A program made the position numbers and the translations under genes. From assembly GCA_022560655.1 (NCBI GenBank), contig JADFSS010000002.1, positions 1-64,000 of the forward strand: a stretch of 64,000 bases of DNA. The letters run 5' to 3'. Each line of letters starts with the position of its first letter. The first letter of the stretch is position 1. The DNA is from Candidatus Neomarinimicrobiota bacterium. GTDB lineage: Bacteria; Fidelibacterota; Marinisomatia; SCGC-AAA003-L08; TS1B11. The notes under the pieces are model-generated. The model was not told the origin of the DNA, did not search any database, and was given only the letters and a program-made list of their open reading frames with translations. Shown here piece by piece: positions 52,433 to 61,715 of the stretch.

Positions 52433-54805
52433 GTGGCCAGGGTGTCTGACAAACTCAGGCAGCTGCTCATTGGCTCCGGGCTGGGTGTGGTCTCAGCCCT
52501 TTTTATATGGACGGTCACCACGGCACCGTGGTCATTTCTGACGGAAGTCGTGGGCGGCTATGAAAACCGGTCCTATGACAGCAGGTTCCGGGCTAGAACA
52601 TCGAACTTCCGCGAAGAATCCATTGATACCGTGCTGATCGTCGATATTGATCAACAAAGTATCGACGAATTGGGGAACTATTTTCGATGGTTTCACGATC
52701 GCCATGGCGTGCTCATCAACTATCTCAGCAGTGGTCAAGCCAGGGCGATCATATTCGATGTCCTGTTTGATCCCGAGCCCGAGCTCCACCATGACACGGC
52801 GTTTGTTAATGCCACCTACCGCGCGGGCAATGTCTATCACGCCATTTCACTCTCCCAGGCAGACACTCTGAATTTCCAATATCCCATGACCGAGCCGCCT
52901 GAGGGTGTGCACCTGCATACGGTTCGGGAGGGCGAGTCCATGGCCGACATTGCCGGTGCCTATTTTGGCGACACCGCTGCCGCCGATTATCTCAGCGGGC
53001 TGAACACCGACCTGCTGCCGCCAGTTGGCCTTGAGGCGGGGATGGTTATCCGCATTCCATCCCTGCTGGATGCCGCTGCAAAGACGATTCGGGTGCCCGC
53101 TGATGTCGCTGCCCGCTTTCCCGCCGGTGAGCGTTTCGACCTCAAATTTATAGATCTGCTCAACGCCAGCAAGGGCATCGGCAGCGCCAACTTCCCCCAG
53201 GACGCCGACGGCATCATCCGCCGCGGTCCCACCGCCGTGCACTTTTCCAGCGCGGGCCAAGTCTACCCCAGCCTCACGATGGCTGCGGTCATGGACATAC
53301 TCGACATTCCTGCGGACGGCCTCGAGTATGATATGGACCGGCAGCGACTCAAATTGAGGGACCGCAGCGGCAAGGTTGTACGCGAGGTCCCCACCGATGC
53401 CAGCGGCCGCATATGGGTGAACTATTTTGGCACCCATCGCACCTTTCGGTACATCCCCTATGCCTGGGCCTCGCCTGATATGCTGCCGGCGGAATATTTC
53501 CAGGGCAAGATTGTACTGGTAGGGTCCACACTGCCGGGCTTGATGGATCTGAGAAGCACGCCCGTGCAGGAGGCCTTCCCCGGCGTGGAGATCCACGCCA
53601 ACATGATCATGAGTTTCCTCGCGAACGAGTTTGTCCACCCCGTACCGCAGGCCGCCATGTTCTGGATTGTAGCTTTGCTGGGGGCGTTGGCAGGCGCTGC
53701 ACTGACCCGGGTCAAGGGCATCTGGTCATTACTCGTCGCGGGGGTATTCGCTGCGGGCTGGATGCTGTTCGCCTTCAACCGGTTTATCGAGGTGTTGCAG
53801 GTGTTCGAAATCGTACGACCCATCATGGGCATCGGAGGGTCCTTCCTCAGTGTGAATCTCTATCAGTACGTGGTTCTTGAAAAGGACAAACGGTTCCTCC
53901 GCAAGACCTTCAGCACCTACATATCGCCAGAGCTCATCGACGAGCTGGTTGAGACCAACCAACAGCCCGAGTTGGGGGGTGATTCTGGGGTGCGCACCGC
54001 TTACTTTACCGATATTCAGTCGTTTTCAAGCTTTTCGGAGATCCTTACGGCCACGCAGCTGGTGGAGTTGCTCAACGAATACCTTACGGCAATGACCGAC
54101 ACCCTGCTGGCCGCGGGCGGCACGCTCGACAAATACGAGGGGGATGCCATTGTGGCATTTTTCGGGGCACCGTTGCGTATGGACGATCACGCTGCCCGAG
54201 CACTGAGAACGGCCCTTGGGATGCAGGCGAATCTTACCGAACTCCGGGAAAAGTGGCATTCGGAGGGCGATAAGTGGCCTGAGCTGATCCACGAAATGCG
54301 CATGCGTATCGGCGTGCACTCAGGTGATTTTGTCACCGGCAATATGGGAACCCCGACGCGGATGAACTACACCATGATGGGCGATGTGGTCAATACGGCC
54401 GCCCGGCTGGAGGCCTCCGCGAAACAGTATGGCATCTACATCCAGTGCACGAACGAGACCCTCGATCTCGCCGGGCCCGACAACTTCGAGTGGCGAGAGA
54501 TCGACAAGGTTCGCGTCATGGGCAAGTCAGAGGCCGTCTCGACAGTCGAAATCATGGCCACAGCAGGGCAGCTGACGCCCCCACTGGTTGAAATGCGGGC
54601 TATCTACCGCGCGGGCATGGCGCTGTACGGAGAGCAGGTGTGGGATGAGGCCATGGAGAAGTTTCTTGCCAGTGAACCGCTGGAGGAGACCTTCACGAAG
54701 CGCCCCACCACCCCCAGCCAGGTTTACGCCCTGCGCTGCGACCATTTCAAGGCCCACCCCCCCGGCGATGACTGGGACGGCAGCTGGACCCTCACCTCCA
54801 AGTGA
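52433..54805 (+). CDS. CHASE2-LysM adenylate cyclase
   Basis: A 790-residue membrane enzyme from GTG 52433. It has one N-terminal membrane helix (about 10-30), then a periplasmic CHASE2 sensor (about 40-400) with DIDQQSIDELG and FPQDADGIIRRGP. Inside CHASE2, residues about 161-210 resemble a LysM peptidoglycan-binding module (HTVREGESMADIAGAYFGD, then PGQ-like GLEAGMVIRIPS). Three membrane helices (about 405-480) precede a class III nucleotide cyclase catalytic domain, YFTDIQSFSSFSE and LDKYEGDAIVAFFGAP, with metal-binding aspartates near 527 and 571. Lys567 and Asp in MMGDVVNTAARLE favour ATP as substrate. The LysM insertion is unusual. Confidence 0.88.
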   Translation: MARVSDKLRQLLIGSGLGVVSALFIWTVTTAPWSFLTEVVGGYENRSYDSRFRARTSNFREESIDTVLIVDIDQQSIDELGNYFRWFHDRHGVLINYLSSGQARAIIFDVLFDPEPELHHDTAFVNATYRAGNVYHAISLSQADTLNFQYPMTEPPEGVHLHTVREGESMADIAGAYFGDTAAADYLSGLNTDLLPPVGLEAGMVIRIPSLLDAAAKTIRVPADVAARFPAGERFDLKFIDLLNASKGIGSANFPQDADGIIRRGPTAVHFSSAGQVYPSLTMAAVMDILDIPADGLEYDMDRQRLKLRDRSGKVVREVPTDASGRIWVNYFGTHRTFRYIPYAWASPDMLPAEYFQGKIVLVGSTLPGLMDLRSTPVQEAFPGVEIHANMIMSFLANEFVHPVPQAAMFWIVALLGALAGAALTRVKGIWSLLVAGVFAAGWMLFAFNRFIEVLQVFEIVRPIMGIGGSFLSVNLYQYVVLEKDKRFLRKTFSTYISPELIDELVETNQQPELGGDSGVRTAYFTDIQSFSSFSEILTATQLVELLNEYLTAMTDTLLAAGGTLDKYEGDAIVAFFGAPLRMDDHAARALRTALGMQANLTELREKWHSEGDKWPELIHEMRMRIGVHSGDFVTGNMGTPTRMNYTMMGDVVNTAARLEASAKQYGIYIQCTNETLDLAGPDNFEWREIDKVRVMGKSEAVSTVEIMATAGQLTPPLVEMRAIYRAGMALYGEQVWDEAMEKFLASEPLEETFTKRPTTPSQVYALRCDHFKAHPPGDDWDGSWTLTSK

Positions 54806-54823
54806 GCGTTAGCGGCTAGCTAC

Positions 54824-54849
54824 CCGCTTTCAAGGGCGGCCGATTTTTC
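54824..54849 (+). terminator. Possible terminator after the cyclase gene
   Basis: CCGCTT (54824-54829) and GGGCGG (54834-54839) pair with two G-T wobbles across a TCAA loop, followed by a short TTTTT at 54844-54848. Weak, but well placed 18 bases after the cyclase stop and before the convergent CsgG gene. Confidence 0.4.
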
Positions 54850-55023
54850 GGATGCTCTCAGCGGCGGCAGAGCGGTCAATATCAGTCCTGTCGCCAGCAG
54901 TTTGGACAGGGCTCTGCAGAGGCGGGCCCTAGGTAGTGGGGACCTCATGTGCCTGGCGCTCGTGGCGACCTCCAGCGGATAGAATTGAGGGTGAAGCAGC
55001 AAACCCGACCGGGGCACCTCCGG

Positions 55024-56034
55024 TCAGATCTGCTCCTTGAGTTTCTCCGCATTTTCCTTCTCGTCCTTGGCCCTCACGATGGTTTTCTGGATGCGCCTTG
55101 ACTTTGGATTCAGGCTCAGGGCGGTCTTGAGGTGTTTCAGCGCCGAGTCAAATTCCTGCGTATAAATCTCTGCCAGACCCAAATTGTAGTAGACCTTGGA
55201 CTGAACCTCACTGTCCAGTCCCAGCTTGCCCACGGCGTCCCTGAGCAAGGTTATGCCGTCCTCCCATTCACCGATACGGAAAAATGCGATGGCCTGGTCT
55301 GTTTCCGGCAGCAGATCATCCGTGAGAAACGCCGCCCGAACCTGAACCTCGTAGGGGGCCACCATCCGCATGAACTGCCCGGAGATATTCTTGATGCAGC
55401 TGCGGAACAGCGCGTCGCGGTCTATCCTGCCCGGGTCCTTGAGGTCGGCGGTTTTGCGGGCTGATCTGTTGGCGGTGAGGGTCCTGGCAGCCAGCACTTT
55501 AGCTGTTTGGATATCTATAATCTGCAAGTTTGCCGTCACGCGGTAGGTCCCTATTCTCGTATGCGTCTGATGGACTTTGCCTTTTTTATCTTTGTACGAT
55601 GCCCCAGTGCTCAAGTCTTCCTCGTATTGGTCGGTCTGAATGCGTCCGAATATCAGTGCCGCTGTTCCGATGAGCTTGCCGAGTTCCGGCGCTGTCGATT
55701 CATCAATGATTCCGGTTTCACTCAGGTCATGCTCAGTCATGATCCGTGCGAGATTCTTGCGGTTGAGGACCTCAAATTGATTCGAAGCAACCAGGGCAGA
55801 GGTGAGTTCATCCGACAGATCCTTGGCGTGCTTCCCCTTGCGTTCATCCTGGCCAATGATATCTCCGATGGCGATCTTGCGATAATCCTTCAGATTGATT
55901 TCGGCTGGCCTGGTAACTGTGATGGCGACGGACGCGGTGCCACAGCCTGCCGCAAGTAATGTCACCAGGAACAGGGCAGCCGCCGTGTGTTTGGCTCGTT
56001 GCTGAATGACTTGGGCAAGTAGGCCGTGTCCCAT
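55024..56034 (-). CDS. CsgG-family lipoprotein with TPR tail
   Basis: A 336-residue protein from ATG 56034 with AAGGGG upstream on the minus strand. A lipoprotein signal ending LLAAGC (Cys about residue 31) is followed by a CsgG-type domain (about 45-230; IAIGDIIGQ, VASNQFEVLNRKNLARIMTEHDLSETG, GKLIGTAALIFGRI, LQIIDIQTAKVLAARTLT). The C-terminus (about 255-330) has TPR-like helices (QSKVYYNLGLAEIYTQEFDSALKHLKTALSLNPKS). CsgG forms outer-membrane secretion pores in curli; here it may form an envelope pore or partner for the LPP20 proteins, which co-occur with it in some genomes. Confidence 0.85.
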   Translation of the reverse strand: MGHGLLAQVIQQRAKHTAAALFLVTLLAAGCGTASVAITVTRPAEINLKDYRKIAIGDIIGQDERKGKHAKDLSDELTSALVASNQFEVLNRKNLARIMTEHDLSETGIIDESTAPELGKLIGTAALIFGRIQTDQYEEDLSTGASYKDKKGKVHQTHTRIGTYRVTANLQIIDIQTAKVLAARTLTANRSARKTADLKDPGRIDRDALFRSCIKNISGQFMRMVAPYEVQVRAAFLTDDLLPETDQAIAFFRIGEWEDGITLLRDAVGKLGLDSEVQSKVYYNLGLAEIYTQEFDSALKHLKTALSLNPKSRRIQKTIVRAKDEKENAEKLKEQI

Positions 56035-56319
56035 ATTATCCCCTTCGCCTGTGGCGCCATGACTCCATTGCCATGTTGTTCTTAATTTAACCCCGTAGCG
56101 CGCCCCATTTGGCAGCCGTCAGCATTGACTGGCCGAGGAGCGCCCACCTCGGTCAGGGATTTCGTTAACCGCACCGGCGAGCCGGCAGGATGCGCCCTGA
56201 TTGTGCTTTGTTCAGCCACATTTCCCGTCATCCAGGCACACTCTACACCAGGTTCAATTATTTGGTAATCAATGATTTAATCTACTGGAGGTATGCCAGG
56301 ACGGCAGAACTGGACATTA
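56035..56319. other. Intergenic region, CsgG promoter side
   Basis: No gene is seen. The minus-strand leader of the CsgG gene begins with AAGGGG at about 56041-56046. The plus strand becomes AT-rich from about 56240. The region ends at the sigma-54-type promoter. Confidence 0.5.
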
Positions 56320-56334
56320 TGGCACGGATGTTGC
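56320..56334 (+). promoter_or_regulatory. Sigma-54-type promoter before the lysozyme-like gene
   Basis: TGGCACG-GATG-TTGC at 56320-56334 is an exact match to the sigma-54 consensus TGGCACG-N4-TTGC, GG-N10-GC spacing included, and it is in intergenic DNA. Predicted start near 56346. The lysozyme-like gene starts at 56569, leaving a leader of about 223 bases, in which I see no strong gene. An enhancer site for an activator was not identified. Confidence 0.75.
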
Positions 56335-56568
56335 CAATTATACGCTAGCGAATGATGCGTTGTGCAGCTATGAATGAATGCCACGATCATATGAACCCCG
56401 CGGGAAGCCTGGGAGCAGCACGGGCCGTGCCGGTGCCAACATCGTTGCTATGCAATGCTGGCCGACACCTGAACAGTGCCCTCCTGAGCCTGCTGGGGTG
56501 CCTTACCAGTGCGCCTTCAATGCTCCCAACACCTGTCTGCTAAGCCAACCAACACCACCATACGAGCC

Positions 56569-57132
56569 ATGCGATTCATTCTCATACTTCTGAGTGTACC
56601 CGTCATATTGGGTAGCGGTGTCCGGACCCACACCCCGATCGGGATTCACTATCCCGACTATCGACTGCTGGCAAGGCTGGTGCTCCAAGGCCTGGATATG
56701 TGGTCGCCGGACGTGGAAGAGCTGGTGCTCAGGACCGGCGCGGTGGAAAGCCTGTACCAATTTCGGCAGGGCATCAGCAATGGACCCGAACTGGGCTACT
56801 GGCAGATTCACCCGCGTACGGCAAAGGATATCCTGTTCCGTTACCTGCAGCGTTCGCGCAAGGAGGAATGGCGCCGTCGGCTCGAGCGGGTGCTGGGGTA
56901 TAAGCTGACCTGGCTGCTGGAGGAGCCGGGGCGTTTTGATGAGGAGCTCCGCAACAACGATATCCTGGGGATCGCTCTCTGCAGGCTGTGGTATATGATG
57001 GCGCCCTATCCCATACCGCAGGCGCGCAACCTCCCTGCGCAGGCCTGGCTGTGGAAAAAGTGGTTCAATACCGGGCGTGGTACGGGCACCACCAGCCGAT
57101 TTATCCGCGTGGCACGACAGGTCAACGTGTGA
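56569..57132 (+). CDS. Secreted lysozyme/transglycosylase-like protein
   Basis: From ATG 56569 (187 residues), with an N-terminal hydrophobic signal (about 1-17). The core has TGAVESLYQFRQG and NGPELGYWQIHPRTAKDI (residues about 57-88), then NNDILGIALCRLWYMMAPYP and AQAWLWKKWFNTGRGTGTTSRFI. This resembles phage-type lysozyme-like proteins that show E-S...GPALG.WQMEP and WKK.YNT..GKGT patterns, from my memory of such families; I could not search. Glu60 is the candidate catalytic acid. Because FlgJ here lacks a muramidase and this gene has a sigma-54 promoter, a role in piercing peptidoglycan for rod assembly is plausible. Confidence 0.6.
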   Translation: MRFILILLSVPVILGSGVRTHTPIGIHYPDYRLLARLVLQGLDMWSPDVEELVLRTGAVESLYQFRQGISNGPELGYWQIHPRTAKDILFRYLQRSRKEEWRRRLERVLGYKLTWLLEEPGRFDEELRNNDILGIALCRLWYMMAPYPIPQARNLPAQAWLWKKWFNTGRGTGTTSRFIRVARQVNV

Positions 57133-57297
57133 GGGCCATGGCCCCCTGATGTGCCGGTCAACAGCTGTCGACACGCCCCCCATCGTCAACCCCTGAACGC
57201 GCCCTCCACTCCAATTTCAGGGGTAAGGGCCAAAACACAACGCCCCGCGGAGTCGCAGGGCCATCATGCTGTCGCCTTTTGAGATGTGTGCGAGCTG

Positions 57298-58656
57298 CTA
57301 CGGCCAGCGGGCCTCGTTGCAGCTAACATGGTCGTTGTTGTCCGACTCGTCGTCGGGGATGGGGAGATAGTAGGGCAGCGGCTGCACTCCCGGAACCTGC
57401 CCACCCGTATAGTTCACCTCGGTTACTCCGTAGCGGATCAGGTCTGACAAACGGCGTCCCTCGAAAAAGAACTCGTACTTACGCTCTCGCCGCAGAATTG
57501 TTGTTACCTCGGCAATCGTGGCGCCCGTGGCAGCGGCCAGGCCCGCCTCCACACGCACGCTGTTGATCCAGCCCAGGGCTGCCGTCACGTCCCCGTTGAC
57601 TGTCAGCTCTGCCTCGGCCGCAATAAGGGCGCTCTCCTGCCAGCTGGCGATACGGAGCGGCCGATCCCTGGCATCATACTTGTCGGGTACCCACAGCGCA
57701 TCGGACTGATTCAATGCCAGTTGGCCGGAATTGGTGACCGCCACACGCGGATCACCCGTATTGCGAAATTCTGGTGCCACGGTCTGACCACCTCTCTGTG
57801 TAATCCAGACATAGATGAAGTTCTCATCCAGATTGCTGTAGGGGGCCATATAATTCCAGCGTCCAGTGGCTGAAGCAGCCGCATGTGGCAGGGCAGCAGC
57901 CAGGTCACCCAGCAACAGATAGGCCCGTGCCAGGCCGCTGCGGGCATAGCTCTCCAACTCAGGCGACGCCGCGGCCTCTGCTACGGCTTGAGCTTCGGTG
58001 AAGCTATCCACGGCCCGGTTAAGTATAGCCGTCTGCTGTTCCATGGGACCGGGAACGTATTGGACGCCATCAAATTTCGCAAAGGGCATCTCCCACCACG
58101 TCTCGGCGGCCACCAGATAGCCCGATCCCAGGACGCACAGGGTCTCAGCGAGGCGGATATCCTTAGCGGCACTGTCAGCTGCTGTGCCTCCCGCAGCTGG
58201 CGGCGGCAGCACCCGCTTCATACGACGCGCTAGGTCTGCTCCCAAAAAAAGGGCAATGGACAGCGAGGCGTACAGCCCGTCGAGGCTTCCGTCGCTGCAC
58301 TGGACATCGCGCGTCACCAAGGCCTGAAAATAGGTGAAGGTGTCGGCATTATACGTCTCGCCCGCCAGCAGGGCTTGGGTAAGGACGATCATGGGGAGAC
58401 TGTTGAAATTACCGGCAAAGAGCTCGGCTTTGAACCCCGTCAGAAGGGGATCGATCGCCGTGTCCGTTTCCAAATCCTGCTCGAGGATCGAGCCGGGGTT
58501 TTCAACGTTGAGCAGGGCGTCGCAGCCCGGAAAGGCGATGGTGGCCGCGAGCAGGGCTACCAGGGCTGTTTCCATGGGCCCGGGTAGCTTCCTGCGAACT
58601 TCACCGGACACTGGGTGGCGCCTGACTCTTAATAGCTTGGCAAGGACTGATCCCAT
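57298..58656 (-). CDS. RagB/SusD-family outer-membrane lipoprotein
   Basis: Surface lipoprotein that, with its SusC partner, captures a nutrient, usually a glycan or peptide. From ATG 58656 (452 residues), with the signal ending TIAFPGC (Cys about residue 45). Typical SusD features: LNVENPGSILEQDLET near the mature start, long helical TPR-like stretches, and the C-terminal RRERKYEFFFEGRRLSDLIRYG followed by PLPYYLPIPDDE. The substrate is unknown. The gene is 14 bases downstream of the SusC gene stop. Confidence 0.88.
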   Translation of the reverse strand: MGSVLAKLLRVRRHPVSGEVRRKLPGPMETALVALLAATIAFPGCDALLNVENPGSILEQDLETDTAIDPLLTGFKAELFAGNFNSLPMIVLTQALLAGETYNADTFTYFQALVTRDVQCSDGSLDGLYASLSIALFLGADLARRMKRVLPPPAAGGTAADSAAKDIRLAETLCVLGSGYLVAAETWWEMPFAKFDGVQYVPGPMEQQTAILNRAVDSFTEAQAVAEAAASPELESYARSGLARAYLLLGDLAAALPHAAASATGRWNYMAPYSNLDENFIYVWITQRGGQTVAPEFRNTGDPRVAVTNSGQLALNQSDALWVPDKYDARDRPLRIASWQESALIAAEAELTVNGDVTAALGWINSVRVEAGLAAATGATIAEVTTILRRERKYEFFFEGRRLSDLIRYGVTEVNYTGGQVPGVQPLPYYLPIPDDESDNNDHVSCNEARWP

Positions 58657-58670
58657 CACTTTGCCCCCGC

Positions 58671-61600
58671 TTAGAAACTTGCCCTGAGCATGAGGGTGAA
58701 CCTGCGGGGCGAGGGGGTTGTGAGGAAGTCAACACCGTTGGACTGGGTACTGCTGGCGCCGGACCAGTTGACTTCCGGATCCGGGCCGTTGTAGGGCGAA
58801 GCGGTCCAGAGATTCCGGCCCGCTGCCACCAGGGTGAGGCTCTCCAGACCCGGGACGTTGCGGAAGGTGTACGACGCCGATATCTCCCTCAATTTGATGA
58901 AATTGGCGGGTGACATCATGTTGTAGGCCTCTCGGTCGTCCAGGCGGGCCAGCTCGATGAGCCGCTCCTTCTCGTCCGGCTCCAACCCGCCAAAGCCCAC
59001 CGTGGCCAGCTTGTTCGTATAGTACTGAACCTCATAAGGGGTGAGTTCCGGCTTCTTCAAATTGCCGAACTCAAACTGGAACTCACGCGTACTGTTATAC
59101 ATCCAGTGCCCATCAGTCCAGTCCACAAGAAATGAGAACCGGAAATTTCCAAACAGCGTGATGTCATTGCGCAGGTACCCAGTTTCTAACGGCAACGATG
59201 GACCGATGTAGACATTGCCCGCCGTCACCACTCGCTTGCCGTCCAGGATCCCGATGCCGTCCAGGGCGGGATCTCCGGCGTCCACTGCCGGCACCGGCAC
59301 CGCCCGCACGCCGCCACTGACGATCGCCACCGTATCGCTCCGCAGGCCCCGTGCCCAGAGCGAGGCGACGGGATAGCCCTCCTCATTTCGGTTGACGCCG
59401 CCCAGGTTACCCACTGGGACGGCCGCATCTCCCAGACTGACGACATTATTTTTGCTTGCGGAGTAGGAAAATCGAAGGTCCCACTTCAGGGTCGCGGTAT
59501 GGATAATGAGGCCACGGAGGAACAGTTCCAAACCGTTGTTGCTCACCTCTCCAATATTGCTCTGCTGGAAACCGGCAAAACCTGTAGACGGAGCAATCTG
59601 CTTGAGCACCAGTGCATCGATTGTGCGCTGATTGTACAGCGTGAATTCAAGCCCCCAGCGCTCGTTCAGAAAACTGAGATCAAACCCGACCTCCAGCTCT
59701 GTGCTGACTTCGGGCTTAAGCTCCTTGTCACCAACGTTAGAGGACGTTAAACCGGGAGCGCTCGCCAGGGAGTTAGGCTCGAAGGTCCGGTCCTTGTCGA
59801 AGACTCCCGGTTGACTTCCCGAGCTGCCCTGGGCTACCCGCAATTTTAGGCTGCCACTACCGAGCAGAGGCAGGCTGAAATTATCCAGTACGTAGGACAC
59901 CCCCAGCTTAGGATAGGTCTGCGATTGAAATTCATCTCCGAAGGCACTGTTACCATCCGTGCGCACGGCGCCTGTAATATAGAGGGCGTTGCTGAGGTCA
60001 ATCACCTCCTGTATGTAAAATCCGGCATTGACCGACCGGAAACGACTCTCCCATGCGCGTGAGAATCCCGTACCGGCGATGGTGGAGAGGCCCGTGAAAG
60101 GGAAATCTTCTCCGCCGGCGGAGACGAGTTTGGTGTCCTCCAGGAAGCCCTGTGCGCCCACCGACGTGGCAAAACCGATGTTGCCCAACCGGGCTCGGTA
60201 GACGGAGCTGGCGTCTAGGGTCAGCGACCAGAACTTGCGGCCGTCAATCAGGCGTTCGCCCAGAGGTACCAGCATGATCCCCGCTCCGAAGGGGATGAAG
60301 TCACCCAGCTCAGCCGAGGTCAGGTCCAGCCCAAACAGAAGCCGATTGCTCCAATTCTTGTCGGGTCGGTACTTGAACTGGACGGACCCTGTATAGCGGA
60401 AAGTCTCGTTGAGGTTCTGGATCTTGTCGATCTTGTCAAGATCATAGAGGGCTTCTCCCCGGGGTGCGGCGGCGGATGTATCGCCGACGGATAGCAGGGC
60501 CTGCGCCATGTAGCCAAACACGTGATTGTCATTGTTCACGGCCCGTTGCCGGTTGTAGCTGATGGAGTTGGTTGTATACAGGGACAACTTGTCGGAAACA
60601 TGCAGCTCCACATTTGCCTTCCCGCTGTAGAACTGGTTGGTGTTGGTGCCCGGCATGAAGGCGCCCGCTTCACGAGATGACCGGCCGGCGACATAGTAGG
60701 TAACGGCTTCGCCGCCACCACGCACACTCAGACTATAGCTTTCGATGGCCCCCTGGCCGATCATGCTCTCCCGAAGCAGCTTGCCACCGAAACTGGTCAC
60801 ATCAATAATCTCATTCTGGGTTGCGGAAAACGGGGCTGTATAGCTGAAACTTTCCTCCGGGTAGGTGAAGATTTCCGGATCGTAGTTCGAATAGCCCTGT
60901 TCGGTTTCGAAGGTCCAGCGTGCCTTGGAATTGAGGGCGCCGCGCTTGGTAAAGATCTGGATCACGCCGTTGGCCGCGGTAGTACCATAGAGTGTAGCCG
61001 CTGCCGAGCCCTTGACGATCTCAATCCGGTCGATGTCGTCGGGATTGATATCGCCCAGGCGCGACTGCTCCTGTCCGCCAAGGTAATTGAACCCGAAACC
61101 GGATGGGTCGAAGGCAGCGTTGTCTACTTGGATGCCATCGACGTAGACAATAGGCTCATTGCTGACGCTCAAACTGGTCATGCCACGGACGCGAATCCGG
61201 ATGGCTCCACCCGCTGTGCCCGTGGTGCTCATGGCCATGACGCCGGCCGTGCGGCCCGTCAGCATTTCACCCAAGCTTTGGATAGGCATGTTCTCGGTGT
61301 CGGCCGCGCGCACCGTGCTGATCGTCGTCGCAAGTGACCGCTTGGTCACCTCCTGGCCGGTACCGGTGATCACCACCTCATCCAGCGACAAGGCTGACAC
61401 GCCCAGGCCGAAGTTGAGCGTCACGCTCTGTCCCGCGACCACGGCGATCTCTTGCTCGGATGATTTGTAGCCGATGTAATGGGCAGCCACGGTGATACTC
61501 CCCACGGACGCGTTCCCGATTCGATAGTTGCCGTCCGCATCGGTGGCTGCACCCCGTACTGTCCCCACTATCAGCACGTTGGCGCCCACCAGGCGGACCC

Positions 61601-61715
61601 CCGTCCTGGCGTCCGTCACCGTTCCGGAAATTTCCGCTGCCTGCTGGCCTACTTGAGCAAATGCGACCAGCGGCAAGATAATGATTCCCAGCGCAGTCGC
61701 AAATTTCCTTCTCAT
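58671..61715 (-). CDS. SusC/RagA-family TonB-dependent receptor
   Basis: Outer-membrane active transporter paired with the SusD protein. From ATG 61715 (1014 residues), with GAGGGG upstream. A signal peptide (about 1-21, LPLVAFAQ) leads to a carboxypeptidase-D-like regulatory domain (ISGTVTDARTGVRLVGANVLI, TDADGNYRIGN), a plug with SNEPIVYVDGIQVDN, DDIDRIEIVKGSAAATLYGTTAANGVIQIFT, and a long beta-barrel ending in RRFTLMLRASF with a terminal Phe. No substrate can be deduced. The TonB box was not identified. Confidence 0.93.
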   Translation of the reverse strand: MRRKFATALGIIILPLVAFAQVGQQAAEISGTVTDARTGVRLVGANVLIVGTVRGAATDADGNYRIGNASVGSITVAAHYIGYKSSEQEIAVVAGQSVTLNFGLGVSALSLDEVVITGTGQEVTKRSLATTISTVRAADTENMPIQSLGEMLTGRTAGVMAMSTTGTAGGAIRIRVRGMTSLSVSNEPIVYVDGIQVDNAAFDPSGFGFNYLGGQEQSRLGDINPDDIDRIEIVKGSAAATLYGTTAANGVIQIFTKRGALNSKARWTFETEQGYSNYDPEIFTYPEESFSYTAPFSATQNEIIDVTSFGGKLLRESMIGQGAIESYSLSVRGGGEAVTYYVAGRSSREAGAFMPGTNTNQFYSGKANVELHVSDKLSLYTTNSISYNRQRAVNNDNHVFGYMAQALLSVGDTSAAAPRGEALYDLDKIDKIQNLNETFRYTGSVQFKYRPDKNWSNRLLFGLDLTSAELGDFIPFGAGIMLVPLGERLIDGRKFWSLTLDASSVYRARLGNIGFATSVGAQGFLEDTKLVSAGGEDFPFTGLSTIAGTGFSRAWESRFRSVNAGFYIQEVIDLSNALYITGAVRTDGNSAFGDEFQSQTYPKLGVSYVLDNFSLPLLGSGSLKLRVAQGSSGSQPGVFDKDRTFEPNSLASAPGLTSSNVGDKELKPEVSTELEVGFDLSFLNERWGLEFTLYNQRTIDALVLKQIAPSTGFAGFQQSNIGEVSNNGLELFLRGLIIHTATLKWDLRFSYSASKNNVVSLGDAAVPVGNLGGVNRNEEGYPVASLWARGLRSDTVAIVSGGVRAVPVPAVDAGDPALDGIGILDGKRVVTAGNVYIGPSLPLETGYLRNDITLFGNFRFSFLVDWTDGHWMYNSTREFQFEFGNLKKPELTPYEVQYYTNKLATVGFGGLEPDEKERLIELARLDDREAYNMMSPANFIKLREISASYTFRNVPGLESLTLVAAGRNLWTASPYNGPDPEVNWSGASSTQSNGVDFLTTPSPRRFTLMLRASF

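Noticed and set aside
54820-55017. Minus-strand ORF of 65 codons after the CsgG gene
   Set aside because: No SD or homology, and it overlaps the terminator-like structure after the cyclase gene.
56352-56593. Small ORFs of 63 and 71 codons after the sigma-54 promoter
   Set aside because: They overlap each other and have no SD, and their composition is not protein-like. They were not called, but the leader is noted as a finding.
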